A DNA stretch of 64,000 nucleotides, from assembly GCA_023415205.1 (NCBI GenBank), contig JAEZLR010000045.1, positions 124,001 to 188,000 on the forward strand. The letters are read 5' to 3'. Under the pieces are notes generated by a model. That model saw nothing but the letters and a program-made list of their open reading frames with translations, ran no database searches and had not been told where the DNA came from. The number at the start of each line of letters is the position of its first letter. Within the stretch, counting starts at the first letter, position 1. The DNA is from Bacillota bacterium. GTDB taxonomy: Bacteria; Bacillota; Clostridia; DSM-8532. The translations under genes were made by a program, and so were the position numbers. Of the stretch, positions 17,624-26,741 are shown in pieces.

Positions 17624-18598
17624 CTAATCCAGTTTTGTGAGTTCTCCCGCTACCTCCACCCCCACTGTTTTTCCTTCCCCCTCAAAGAGGATGCGTCCCT
17701 GTTTGTCCAGCAGAAACATCTCCAGATTTGAGGTCAGGCTCTCCACTAGCGGAACAGCCATGGTCCCCTTTTTGGGAGCCATGAGCTGGCTGCCATTATG
17801 GAGGGATATCGTAAGGTTGAGGGCATATTGTTTGCTTTCAACCAATACCGATAGGGTGTTGTCTAGATAATCCAGGCTGGTAACATGGGCTCCCTGGTAG
17901 GTGGTCATTCGAAAAAACCTACCACGGGCATTGAGGAAGGCAATTAAGCCGCTGAAGCTTTTGCCGAGAAAGGGAATATGGGCATAGCTGAGCATGAAGG
18001 ATGTATTGGGTTCACTGAAATGGTTGCACTGAATCCATACCCAGGAATCGGGAAAGGAGGTTCCCCAGTCTTTCTCAATATATCCCTTCCCCCCTGTAAA
18101 GTCCCAAGGTTCTCTGTCAATGTTAAGGCTCCCTGAAAGCCCATGCTCCATATGAATCACGTCATGATAGCATTCCATAAACGGAATAAAGCTGAAAGGC
18201 CCCATAATTCCTGGATGCCAGAGGGTTTTGGGATAAGGCTGTGGATGAACAAAGCTAAGGGTACCGGAATAGGACATGTTTTTGTCAGAGAGATCAAGGG
18301 TGAGGCCATCCCTTGTAAAGAGATTGTTTCCTATTTTTACGGCCATATGATCGGAGGAATATACAAAGTCATCCATAGGATAGGTGAAATAGCCCGACCG
18401 GTTCCTCATTCCGTCAATGACCTGTACAAAGGCATGGGATTCCCGATGGGAGGCTCCCTTGGAGATCCCGGGAATCACCGCCAAAACATTCTTGGTGCTT
18501 TCATCCGCACACTTGAAGTACCAGCCTTCGAAATAATTCTTTTCGTGCCCCCTCCCCTGGAAAATGTCAGGATTGAACAAACGTTTTATTCGATACAT
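17624..18598 (-). CDS. Tocopherol cyclase-like protein
   Basis: A 324-residue protein that matches the tocopherol cyclase-like family (PF14249) also found in non-photosynthetic Firmicutes. Recognisable parts are the N-terminal NYFEGWYFKCAD, GAFS-like GIMGPFSFIPFMECYHDV near residue 130, and GGKGYIEKDWGTSFPDSWVW near residue 170, all conserved in the family. Clostridia do not make tocopherol, so the real substrate must be something else, perhaps a lipid or isoprenoid. No clear signal peptide. It is 24 bases... downstream of no partner; the epimerase gene follows on the same strand after about 75 bases. Confidence 0.8.
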   Translation of the reverse strand: MYRIKRLFNPDIFQGRGHEKNYFEGWYFKCADESTKNVLAVIPGISKGASHRESHAFVQVIDGMRNRSGYFTYPMDDFVYSSDHMAVKIGNNLFTRDGLTLDLSDKNMSYSGTLSFVHPQPYPKTLWHPGIMGPFSFIPFMECYHDVIHMEHGLSGSLNIDREPWDFTGGKGYIEKDWGTSFPDSWVWIQCNHFSEPNTSFMLSYAHIPFLGKSFSGLIAFLNARGRFFRMTTYQGAHVTSLDYLDNTLSVLVESKQYALNLTISLHNGSQLMAPKKGTMAVPLVESLTSNLEMFLLDKQGRILFEGEGKTVGVEVAGELTKLD

Positions 18599-18746
18599 TG
18601 CTTTTCCCCAGTTCCAAGCTCTTTTTTAATAGATACTACAGACATTTTCACCGCTCTAATCAAAATTTAATCTTTTTTTTAACCACCCCTTATCAAAACG
18701 TTGTAAAATAAACAGCATATGAGTAGATACACAAGAAAGGAAACCC

Positions 18747-20432
18747 ATGAAGACATTGCTGGTTGCCATTAATGCGAAATACGAGCACGAGGGGCTGGCC
18801 GTTTGGTACCTGAAAGCCGCATGCCAGATGCAAAATATAGCTGCAAAGGTGATGCAATATTCAATAAATGATTCAGCCCAGAGGGTCTGGTCATCCATAA
18901 TGGAGGAAATGCCTGATGTAGTGGCCTTCTCCTGTTATATATGGAACCGGGATCAAATCATAAGGCTAATGGGGGATTTAAAAAAGTCCAGACCTCAATG
19001 TATTATGGTTGTGGGTGGCCCAGAGGTGACTTATGAAGGTTCGGAGACGGAATTTTTGGGTTTGGGAGCAGATTTTATCATCAAGGGTGAGGGAGAGAGC
19101 CAACTGCCCCCACTTCTGGAGGCCATCAGGGAAAGGGGAATAGAAGGGGGGAAAGACCTGCTTTCGTCTTCCACATGCTGTCAGGAACCCCTGGGATATA
19201 TTTCTCCCTTCGTGCCCGAGTATCTTCAGCGCATCAGGGACCGTATCGCCTATATAGAATCCTCCAGAGGCTGTCCCTATCGCTGCACCTACTGCCTTTC
19301 CTCCGAAGGAGGGGAACTTGTGCTCTACCCTCTGGATGAAGTAAAAAAGGATATTGATGCATTGGTGGAGTCAGGAGCCAAGGTCATCAAATTTGTGGAT
19401 CGCTCCTTTAATGTCCACGAGAAGCACTCCCTGAGCATATGGGAATATATCCGGAAGTTCCCTAAGGAGAGAGTGACCTTTCATTTTGAGATCAACCCTG
19501 ACCGCCTAACAAAGATGCAGATGGAGAGCCTTTTATCCATGCCCGAAGGATTGGTTCAGCTTGAAGCGGGCATACAGTCCGTTCATCCTGAGACCCTGAA
19601 GGAGGTGGCAAGGGTGATGGATGTGGAACGCGCCCTTTTAAATTTAAAGGTCCTTACGGAAAAGGGGAACCTTCATATCCATACCGACCTTATTGCGGGG
19701 CTTCCCTATGAGGATCTCGATTCCTTCAAGGAATCCTTCAACCGTGTGTATCGGATAGGGGCACACCACCTGCAATTGGGTTTTCTCAAGCTTCTTCACG
19801 GAACGCGTATCCGCAGGGAAGCCACAAAGCATGGTTATAAATACAGGGAATACGCACCCTATGAGGTGCTGGAAAACCAATACCTCAGTTCTGAGGACAT
19901 GTTGCTTTTAAAGGCAGTGGAGGAGGTTTTGGACCGGACCTACAATTCCGGCCGCTTTGATGCGACCTTGGAGGTTCTTGAGAAAGCTTTTTCATCACCC
20001 TTCCAGCTCTATGAAGCGTTGGCCCATTACCTTAGGGAACAAAACCTCATTTACCAGCCTATTGCTGCAAATAGGCTGTTTGAGCTCCTAAGATCCTTCG
20101 CTCTAGAAAGAAAGGAGTTGGACATACTGATCTTGGATAGCGCACTAGCTATGGACTACGCATGTACAATGAAAAATACGGTGCTGCCGGATTTCTTGAG
20201 TGATAGTCCGGTGGAAGTCCTGGATGCCAGGGCCCTGCTTGAGCCGAGGCTGGGGGAGGACTGGCGCAAGGAGTATCGCAAGAGATTCATGGTACTGTCA
20301 GGAATTTTCACCCTAAAAAAAGGAGAAGATTCCCGACCCATAGAGAATAAAATAGTAGTGGATATGACACGGGTGAACCCGGTCACAGGAAGAGTCATAC
20401 CCTATCCTTATGATAACTCTTTACCCCTATAA
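18747..20432 (+). CDS. B12-binding-domain radical SAM protein with DUF4080 tail
   Basis: A 561-residue protein. The N-terminal 130 residues form a cobalamin-binding-type Rossmann domain (LLVAINAKYEHEGLAVWYL, then MVVGGPEVTYEG). The radical SAM core follows with the cluster motif CPYRCTYCLS near residue 177, and FEINPDRL, EAGIQSVHPETL and DLIAGLPYED downstream. The C-terminus (ENKIVVDMTRVNPVTGRV) matches the DUF4080 tail seen in this subfamily. The canonical DxHxxG of base-off B12 binders is not evident. GAAAGGAAA precedes the start. The reaction is unknown; members of this class include methyltransferases and tRNA-modifying enzymes. Confidence 0.88.
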   Translation: MKTLLVAINAKYEHEGLAVWYLKAACQMQNIAAKVMQYSINDSAQRVWSSIMEEMPDVVAFSCYIWNRDQIIRLMGDLKKSRPQCIMVVGGPEVTYEGSETEFLGLGADFIIKGEGESQLPPLLEAIRERGIEGGKDLLSSSTCCQEPLGYISPFVPEYLQRIRDRIAYIESSRGCPYRCTYCLSSEGGELVLYPLDEVKKDIDALVESGAKVIKFVDRSFNVHEKHSLSIWEYIRKFPKERVTFHFEINPDRLTKMQMESLLSMPEGLVQLEAGIQSVHPETLKEVARVMDVERALLNLKVLTEKGNLHIHTDLIAGLPYEDLDSFKESFNRVYRIGAHHLQLGFLKLLHGTRIRREATKHGYKYREYAPYEVLENQYLSSEDMLLLKAVEEVLDRTYNSGRFDATLEVLEKAFSSPFQLYEALAHYLREQNLIYQPIAANRLFELLRSFALERKELDILILDSALAMDYACTMKNTVLPDFLSDSPVEVLDARALLEPRLGEDWRKEYRKRFMVLSGIFTLKKGEDSRPIENKIVVDMTRVNPVTGRVIPYPYDNSLPL

Positions 20433-20488
20433 GAAAAAAGTGTAAAATAACTCTGAGTAGGTTGAATAAATAATGGTGGTGAATATCA

Positions 20489-21142
20489 TTGAAAATATCA
20501 ACAACAGGTAGAATTGCATCCCTCCTCACAGGTGTGGGGGTCTTTGCTTTGTTGCTTTTTATAGGTTTTGGTTTACCCTATGCCCTTATTGCTGGCGTTA
20601 TCGGCTGGTTGGCTATCATTTTGCTGGTTTCCAAAAAGCAAGATGACAAAGCCTTCATTGCTGAGGGCACAACTCGTGCCGACATTGAGGAGACGATAAG
20701 GAATGGTCGTAAGTTTACCATGGGAATGCGCCAAGCTACCCAAAGGCTCTCTCAGGTTGAGATCCGGCAGGAGGTGGAGGACCTTTGCCGCATTGCCGAG
20801 TCTATGTTTGACTTACTGAAAAAGGATCCTAAGGATATCCGAATTGTCAAACAGTTTATAACCTATTATCTAGAGCCGACCCACAAAATTATGGTCAAGT
20901 ATGCTGAATTGGCCACAGCACGACCCATGCCTGCTGATGCTATTGTCACCCTTGAGAGAACAGAAAAATCCTTAAAAAGCATCCGCACCACTTTTCTTCA
21001 GCAAAAGGAAAAAATGCTGGCAAACGATGTTTTGGATTTGGATACAGAGATTAAAGTATTTGAGACCCTTTCCAGCAATATGGGAAGTACGTCGACCCAA
21101 TCAGATAAAAACACTTCATCTCAGACACGAAACGGGTTATAA
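20489..21142 (+). CDS. XpaC-family protein
   Basis: A 217-residue protein with two N-terminal hydrophobic segments (about residues 12-50) and a helical cytoplasmic part, matching the XpaC family (5-bromo-4-chloroindolyl phosphate hydrolysis protein of Bacillus), e.g. EEVEDLC-like EIRQEVEDLCRIAESMFDLL. The start codon appears to be TTG at 20489, with GGTGGTGA 8 bases upstream; no in-frame ATG gives the membrane segment. In Firmicutes xpaC sits beside a telA homologue, as it does here, 29 bases upstream. The biochemical role is not known. Confidence 0.82.
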   Translation: MKISTTGRIASLLTGVGVFALLLFIGFGLPYALIAGVIGWLAIILLVSKKQDDKAFIAEGTTRADIEETIRNGRKFTMGMRQATQRLSQVEIRQEVEDLCRIAESMFDLLKKDPKDIRIVKQFITYYLEPTHKIMVKYAELATARPMPADAIVTLERTEKSLKSIRTTFLQQKEKMLANDVLDLDTEIKVFETLSSNMGSTSTQSDKNTSSQTRNGL

Positions 21143-21171
21143 TAGTATTACTTGTAAAATCAAGGAAAGGT

Positions 21172-22299
21172 ATGGTAGCAGGAATGGATGCACAGATTCA
21201 GGCCGCACCGGCTCAGGCCGTCAGTTCGGTAGAAAATTACGATGTGAATAAGTGGAATGAAATGTCCCCGGAGGATCGTCAGAAGGTTCTAGACATTGCA
21301 GCACAGATAAATATTTCAGATTCCCAGAGTATCCTGCAATATGGCGGTTTGGCCCAGAGTGACGTCTCAAAGTTCTCAGATGCCATGCTGGATCAAATCA
21401 GAGCCAAGGACAGCGGTGAAGTAGGAGAAGTGCTTACCGATCTTTTGGTGAAGGTTCAGGATCTTAATATTGGTGCCATTGACCCTGATCAGAAGGGCTT
21501 TTCCTTCGCCAAGATGTTTGGAAATCTCAAAAGAGAGACCAGCAAGTTCATCTCACGTTATGATAAGCTCAGTGTCCAGATTGAAAAAATTATTGACCAG
21601 CTTGACAGGGCAAAGCTCCAGCTTATCCGTGACATCACCTCCCTGGATACCATGTACGTCAAGAATCTAGAATACCTTAAGCAGTTGGATGTTTATATCA
21701 TGGCCGGTTCCTTAAAGCTCAAGGACCTGAACGACAAGGTCATGCCCCAGCTAAAGGAGAAAGCCTCCAGAACAGGGGATGCAGTGGATGCTCAGAGGGT
21801 CAAGGACATGGCCGAGCTCATCTCGCGCTTTGAAAAGAAAATCCACGATCTGAAGCTAAGCCGCATGATTGCCATCCAGACGGCGCCCCAGATCAGACTC
21901 ATTCAGAATAATGACCAGACACTAGTGGAGAAAATCCAAAGCTCCATTATGAATACCATCCCCCTGTGGAAGAACCAGATTGCTATAGCCATCACCATGC
22001 TGCGCCAGCAGAACGCCCTTAAGCTTCAACGGGATGTGACCAATACCACAAACGACCTGTTAGCCCGGAATTCAGAGATGCTGAAGGTTAGCTCCATTGA
22101 GATTGCTCGGGAAAATGAGCGCTCCATTGTGGATATTGAAACCCTGAAAAAGGTGAATGAAGACCTCATTATCACCTTGGAGGAGACCCTCAAGATTCAG
22201 CAGGACGGCAAGGCAAGAAGAATGCAGGCCGAGACGGAGCTTAGGACTATGGAAGACGATATCAAGCGCAAGCTGATGGATATTAGGGACAGAGTCTAG
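21172..22299 (+). CDS. telA: TelA-family toxic anion resistance protein
   Basis: A 375-residue, highly helical cytoplasmic protein of the TelA/YceH family (PF05816), named for tellurite resistance. Typical parts are DRAKLQLIRDITSLDTMY with KNLEYLKQLDVYIMAG, the run KIQSSIMNTIPLWKNQIAIA, and LARNSEMLKVSSIEIAREN near residue 300. It follows an XpaC-family gene, the usual pairing. Two starts are possible: 21172 (AAGGA 5 bases upstream) and 21184. A terminator follows about 40 bases downstream. Direct resistance to tellurite should not be assumed; the pair may have a cell-envelope stress role. Confidence 0.9.
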   Translation: MVAGMDAQIQAAPAQAVSSVENYDVNKWNEMSPEDRQKVLDIAAQINISDSQSILQYGGLAQSDVSKFSDAMLDQIRAKDSGEVGEVLTDLLVKVQDLNIGAIDPDQKGFSFAKMFGNLKRETSKFISRYDKLSVQIEKIIDQLDRAKLQLIRDITSLDTMYVKNLEYLKQLDVYIMAGSLKLKDLNDKVMPQLKEKASRTGDAVDAQRVKDMAELISRFEKKIHDLKLSRMIAIQTAPQIRLIQNNDQTLVEKIQSSIMNTIPLWKNQIAIAITMLRQQNALKLQRDVTNTTNDLLARNSEMLKVSSIEIARENERSIVDIETLKKVNEDLIITLEETLKIQQDGKARRMQAETELRTMEDDIKRKLMDIRDRV

Positions 22300-22336
22300 T
22301 AAGTCTTCCCAAGACATAACCATGAGCCTGTTGAGA

Positions 22337-22367
22337 CAGCTCCTGCAAAAAGGCAGGGGCTGTTTTC
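22337..22367 (+). terminator. Intrinsic terminator after telA
   Basis: CAGCTCCTGC (22337-22346) pairs with GCAGGGGCTG (22353-22362), one G-U wobble, loop of six bases, followed by TTTT. It closes the XpaC-TelA transcription unit. Confidence 0.8.
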
Positions 22368-22427
22368 TGTAGGGCCGCATAAATCAGATTCAGGGGGCCG
22401 TTAAGAGACCCCTAGAGGAGAAACCCA

Positions 22428-23249
22428 GTGAATATCAAGGATAGGGAGACGTTATTAAAATATGCTCGAACGGAGGAGGACAAGCTTTTTTTGGCAAGGC
22501 TGTATGATAAAGCGGCTCAAGCTGACAAGGGAAGCATGACCTTTACGCACTTTATGGACCCTCACCAGAGATCGGTAGCCCGGCACTTTCTCGTGGAATC
22601 AGGTTACAGATGTCTCTTTGAAGGCGGGTATGAGAATGCCGAGCGGGTGGTGGCATTGTTTTCCTCCCCATGGGATTCCTGGGAAGCCCATGCGCCAGAC
22701 AAATTGCGAAATCTCTCCAATTACCCCCTTTCCCTGGTGGAAGTGGTCTATAAAAAAAACGCCTATTCTGAGGCCTTGACCCATCGGGATTATTTGGGGG
22801 CCCTGATGAATCTGGGCGTCAAGCGGGAGGTTTTAGGGGATATTCTCATTCAAGGCGGGGGAGCACAAATAATTGTGTTGGATGAAATGGCTCCCTTTTT
22901 GGAAAACCAATTGACCCGGGTAGGAAGAATGTCAGTTGAAGCTCACCGGATTCCCTTTGATCAACTGGCTCCTCCCGTACACAGGACGGAGGAGAAAACC
23001 GTTACTGTACCTTCCATGAGACTGGATGCCATTGTGGCAGAGGGCTTTAATCTTTCACGTTCGGAGGCCGCGCGGTATATAGAAGCAGGCAAGGTGTATC
23101 TGATGTTTGAGGAATGCCTCAGTGGCTCAAAAGCCGTAGAGGAGGGTCAGATCATCTCCTTAAGGGGAATGGGGAGAATTCTGCTGTATAAGGTGGGTGG
23201 GCAGTCTAAGAAGAACCGACTTTTTGTGACCCTGAAAAAGTATGTTTAA
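22428..23249 (+). CDS. ylmH: YlmH-family S4-domain RNA-binding protein
   Basis: A 273-residue protein of the YlmH family. The N-terminal part carries family segments (MTFTHFMDPHQRSVA and the ALTHRDYLGALMNLGVKREV stretch), and an S4 RNA-binding domain fills roughly residues 195-255 (MRLDAIVAEGFNLSRSEAARYI). The start is GTG at 22428 with AGAGGAG at proper spacing. YlmH is known in Firmicutes as a factor tied to cell division clusters and ribosome quality control. Here it lies just upstream of ileS, as in the common sepF-ylmG-ylmH-divIVA-ileS order, but without those partners. Confidence 0.92.
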   Translation: MNIKDRETLLKYARTEEDKLFLARLYDKAAQADKGSMTFTHFMDPHQRSVARHFLVESGYRCLFEGGYENAERVVALFSSPWDSWEAHAPDKLRNLSNYPLSLVEVVYKKNAYSEALTHRDYLGALMNLGVKREVLGDILIQGGGAQIIVLDEMAPFLENQLTRVGRMSVEAHRIPFDQLAPPVHRTEEKTVTVPSMRLDAIVAEGFNLSRSEAARYIEAGKVYLMFEECLSGSKAVEEGQIISLRGMGRILLYKVGGQSKKNRLFVTLKKYV

Positions 23250-23310
23250 CCTCCGGTGTAATGAAATAACTATGAAACAGCATGGAGGTAGGGATTTTAT
23301 GGCCTAAACC

Positions 23311-23340
23311 TTGACACGACAAGGGATCAAAGCATATAAT
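23311..23340 (+). promoter_or_regulatory. SigA-type promoter of the ileS leader
   Basis: TTGACA at 23311-23316 and TATAAT at 23335-23340, 18 bases apart. Transcription would start near 23347, giving a leader of almost 500 bases before ileS. Confidence 0.8.
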
Positions 23341-23370
23341 TTCTTTATACGGAGTATCAATAACTCGGGA

Positions 23371-23402
23371 ACCCGTTCGAAATCTTGATTTCGATAACGG
23401 GT
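23371..23402 (+). other. Extra 5' hairpin ahead of the T-box
   Basis: ACCCGTTCGAAAT (from 23371) pairs with ATTTCGA-TA-ACGGGT (to 23402), a stem of about 13 bp with a two-base bulge and a tight loop. It lies between the promoter and the start of the T-box stem I, and no T-run follows. It is not part of the canonical T-box fold. Confidence 0.55.
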
Positions 23403-23454
23403 GAGGATATTATATTGAATGAAAGTTTAAAGACTGGCAACACTTAAAACTATA

Positions 23455-23720
23455 CGATAAATGCAATGATCGGACGAGTAGGGTTTTTTGATGCTTTTAA
23501 GAGAGCGGGGAAGGGTGAGAGCCCCGTAAGATCATAAAGTCTGAAGATCAGCCGTGAGCAGCCTCCCCAACAGGCAGTTAAGCCCTAATAAGGTGAGCCG
23601 GGTAAGGACCGTTAAACCTCGCAAGTGACAGCTTGCCAAGCCTTGCTTTAAAGCTGTAATTTGGGTGGTACCGCGAAAAATCAGCCTTTCGTCCCATACG
23701 GATGAAGGGCTTATTTATTT
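23455..23720 (+). promoter_or_regulatory. T-box leader controlling ileS
   Basis: Stem I begins with the kink-turn type element GATCGGACGAGTAG near 23468. The distal-loop signature GGGTGAGAGCCCC is near 23512. A candidate Ile specifier codon ATC lies at 23547-23549 (in GAAGATCAGCC). The near-invariant T-box sequence GGGTGGTACCGCG is at 23663-23675. A terminator stem follows, AGCCTTTCGTCC (23683-23694) with GGATGAAGGGCT (23700-23711), then a T-rich run. Uncharged tRNA-Ile should pair with the T-box bulge and favour the antiterminator, so ileS is made when isoleucyl-tRNA is short. The specifier position is inferred. Confidence 0.95.
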
Positions 23721-23843
23721 GCCTATTCATGGAGAGTGAATGGGTCGTAAGGCCAAGGGGTATAACCATTTTAAGTAAACCCAGCCTAGGTGTTGAGGGT
23801 AAAAAAGAGTAAAAAACTTAACCGGAATGAGAGGATGAATAAA

Positions 23844-26606
23844 ATGGCAGTTGATTACGGCAAGACTTTGAATCTGCCAAAAACCGATTTTCCCATGCGT
23901 GGAGGACTTCCTGAAAAAGAACCTCAAATGCTCAATGCATGGAACTCGAAGAATCTTTATAAAAAACGTCTGGATAGGAACAGGCTAAAAGGGAAAAAGT
24001 TTATTCTTCATGACGGACCTCCCTATGCCAATGGGGGTATCCATCTGGGAACTGCGCTTAATAAGGTTCTTAAGGACATTATTATGCGCTATTACGATAT
24101 GAAGGGCTTTTACACTCCCTATATTCCCGGCTGGGATACCCATGGGCTGCCTACCGAACAAAAGGCCATCAAGGAAAAGGGGCTTAACCGTCATGAGGTG
24201 GGGCCGGTTGTTTTCAGACAGGCTTGTGAGGAGATCGCGAGAAAATATATTGATGTTCAAAGGGAATCCTTTAAGCGTCTGGGGGTCATGGGAGACTGGG
24301 AAAACCCCTATATCACTCTGGAACCACGATTTGAAGCCAAACAGATTGGTGTATTCGGCGAAATGGCCAAGCTGGGCTGTATCTATAAAGGTATGCGCCC
24401 TGTTTACTGGTGTCCCTCCTGTGAGACCGCCTTGGCCGAGGCTGAAATTGAGTACATGGAGGACCACGGTAACTCTATTTACGTCAAGTTCCCTGTAAGG
24501 GACGACAAAGGCAAGCTTAAAGGTATTGTTCAAAATCTTGATAACCTTTATGTTGTCATTTGGACCACCACCACATGGACCCTGCCCGGTAACCTAGCTA
24601 TTTCTGTTAACCCGGAATATGTCTATGCTGTTGTTGAAGCCAATGGCGAGCGTTATATTATGGCCAAGGAGTTGGTGGAAAGCGTCATGAAAGTGACCAG
24701 TACCACCGATTATAAAATCCTCGGCGAAATCAAAGGTAGTGAGATGGAGTATATGGTTTGCGTCCATCCTTTCCTGGAGCGCGACTCCCTTGTTATCGTG
24801 GGAGACCATGTCACTCTGGAAGCTGGTACCGGATGCGTTCACACCGCTCCCGGACATGGTGCCGAGGACTTTGAGGTATGTAAAAACTACCCTGAACTGG
24901 GAGTGGTGGTGCCGGTCGATGACAAAGGCCACTTAACCCAGGAAGCAGGGCCTTTTGCAGGCATGTTCTACAAGGCCTCAAACAAGGCTATTTTGCAGGA
25001 GTTGAAAAATTCGGGGCTACTCCTTGCTGAGCAGCCTATTGTTCATCAGTACCCCCACTGCTGGCGCTGTAAGGAGCCCATCATCTTTAGGGCCACTGAG
25101 CAATGGTTTATTTCCATTGATAAATTCAGAAAACAGGCTCTTGAAGCGATTAAAGACGTGCGCTGGATCCCTGGATGGGGTGAGGACCGTATTACTAAGA
25201 TGGTGGAAGACCGGGGTGACTGGTGTATTTCCCGTCAGCGTATATGGGGTCTGCCCATTCCCATTTTCTACTGTAAGGACTGTGGGAAGGAAATCATCAA
25301 CGATGAGACCATCAGCGCTATTCAGGCTTTGTTTGAAAAGGAAGGCTCCAACGCCTGGTTCAAATATGAGGCCTCAGCAATCCTGCCCAAGGGCTATACC
25401 TGTGAATGTGGAGGAAATGAGTTCAGGAAAGAAAGCGATATCATGGACGTCTGGTTTGACTCAGGCTCCACCCACATAGCTGTCGCCGAGGCCGATCCGG
25501 AACTGGGGTGGCCTGTGGATATGTATCTTGAGGGCAGTGACCAGCACAGAGGCTGGTTTCAATCTTCTCTCTTAACGGCTACAGCCGTAAAGGGCAAAGC
25601 CCCTTATCGTCAGGTTCTTACCCATGGCTATGTGGTGGATGGTCAAGGCCGAAAGATGAGTAAATCACTGGGTAACGGCATAGACCCCCTGGATATCTGC
25701 AATCAATATGGTGCCGACATTTTGAGGCTTTGGGTAGCTTCAAGCGATTACAAGGTGGATATCCGCATATCCAACGATATCTTGAAGCAGCTTTCTGAAA
25801 GCTATAGAAAGATCCGAAATACGGCCCGCTTTATTCTGGGCAATATCTATGATTTTAACCCGGAGCAACACAGCGTGGCCTATGATAAAATGGATGAACT
25901 GGATCAATGGGCTTTGCTGCGCCTGAACCAGTTGGTGGCAAAGATTGAGAAGGCCTACTCCGATTATGAGTTCCATACCATGCTCCATGCCATTCATAAT
26001 TTCTGCGTGGTGGATATGAGCAGTTTTTACCTGGATGTGACCAAGGACAGGATGTATGCCTCCAGACCGGAGGATCCCTCCCGCCGTGCGGGCCAAACCG
26101 CCATGTTCATTATTCTGGATACCCTTACAAGGCTATTGGCGCCTGTCCTGGCCTTTACGGCTGATGAAATCTGGCAGTACCTCCCCCACGGAGCCCAGGA
26201 TAATGCTGAGAGTATCATTCTGAATGACTGGCCTCAAATTAAGCCCGAATATGAGAATGAAGCCCTGGAGCAAAAATGGAACCGGATTCTTGAGGTGCGA
26301 GACAGCGTTCTCAAGGCTTTGGAAGAAGCCCGTAACAAGAAGCTCATCGGTCAGTCCCTTCAGGCCAAGATTATCCTGAAGGCTGACGGCGACCTTCTGG
26401 AATTCCTTAAAAAGAATCAGAACCTTCTGCCCACTGTCTTTATTACCTCACAGGTTGAGGTGGTGGCTGGAAGCGGTGGCGGACTTGAAGTAGAGGTCAA
26501 GGAGGCTGACGGGGAAAAATGCGAACGCTGCTGGATATACTCCGATAGCGTTGGTGGAAGCCCTGAGCATCCTTCCCTTTGCACCCGCTGCAGCTCAGCC
26601 TTATAA
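23844..26606 (+). CDS. ileS: Isoleucyl-tRNA synthetase
   Basis: A 920-residue class I aminoacyl-tRNA synthetase that charges tRNA-Ile. The HIGH-type motif is GIHLGTAL near residue 60, the editing (CP1) domain spans about 180-410 with WTTTTWTLPGN, and KMSKS is intact (GRKMSKSLGN, near 604). The C-terminal zinc finger has CERCW and CTRC pairs, as in the bacterial type. I start it at 23844; GAGAGG is 9 bases upstream, while the ATG at 23835 touches that site. It is under T-box control and ends in a strong terminator. Confidence 0.98.
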   Translation: MAVDYGKTLNLPKTDFPMRGGLPEKEPQMLNAWNSKNLYKKRLDRNRLKGKKFILHDGPPYANGGIHLGTALNKVLKDIIMRYYDMKGFYTPYIPGWDTHGLPTEQKAIKEKGLNRHEVGPVVFRQACEEIARKYIDVQRESFKRLGVMGDWENPYITLEPRFEAKQIGVFGEMAKLGCIYKGMRPVYWCPSCETALAEAEIEYMEDHGNSIYVKFPVRDDKGKLKGIVQNLDNLYVVIWTTTTWTLPGNLAISVNPEYVYAVVEANGERYIMAKELVESVMKVTSTTDYKILGEIKGSEMEYMVCVHPFLERDSLVIVGDHVTLEAGTGCVHTAPGHGAEDFEVCKNYPELGVVVPVDDKGHLTQEAGPFAGMFYKASNKAILQELKNSGLLLAEQPIVHQYPHCWRCKEPIIFRATEQWFISIDKFRKQALEAIKDVRWIPGWGEDRITKMVEDRGDWCISRQRIWGLPIPIFYCKDCGKEIINDETISAIQALFEKEGSNAWFKYEASAILPKGYTCECGGNEFRKESDIMDVWFDSGSTHIAVAEADPELGWPVDMYLEGSDQHRGWFQSSLLTATAVKGKAPYRQVLTHGYVVDGQGRKMSKSLGNGIDPLDICNQYGADILRLWVASSDYKVDIRISNDILKQLSESYRKIRNTARFILGNIYDFNPEQHSVAYDKMDELDQWALLRLNQLVAKIEKAYSDYEFHTMLHAIHNFCVVDMSSFYLDVTKDRMYASRPEDPSRRAGQTAMFIILDTLTRLLAPVLAFTADEIWQYLPHGAQDNAESIILNDWPQIKPEYENEALEQKWNRILEVRDSVLKALEEARNKKLIGQSLQAKIILKADGDLLEFLKKNQNLLPTVFITSQVEVVAGSGGGLEVEVKEADGEKCERCWIYSDSVGGSPEHPSLCTRCSSAL

Positions 26607-26634
26607 GTCCATCACCCTTATTTGCATTAAAAGA

Positions 26635-26669
26635 GGACTCGGCTCTTAACCAGTGAGCCGAGTCCTTTT
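26635..26669. terminator. Bidirectional terminator, ileS / NatB-like gene
   Basis: GGACTCGGCTC (26635-26645) and GAGCCGAGTCC (26655-26665) form a perfect 11-bp stem, with TTTT after it on the plus strand and A-rich sequence before it, so it can stop transcription from both sides. Confidence 0.88.
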
Positions 26670-26741
26670 ACTTGCCTTGATATTGTCTTTTGTTGACTCT
26701 CCGTAAGAGTGAATGGAAAGTCGGGCCTTTCTTTTGGCGCC

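Noticed and set aside
21172..22299. Tellurite resistance as a horizontally acquired trait
   Set aside because: The XpaC-TelA pair is a common chromosomal set in Firmicutes and no mobile element is close by.
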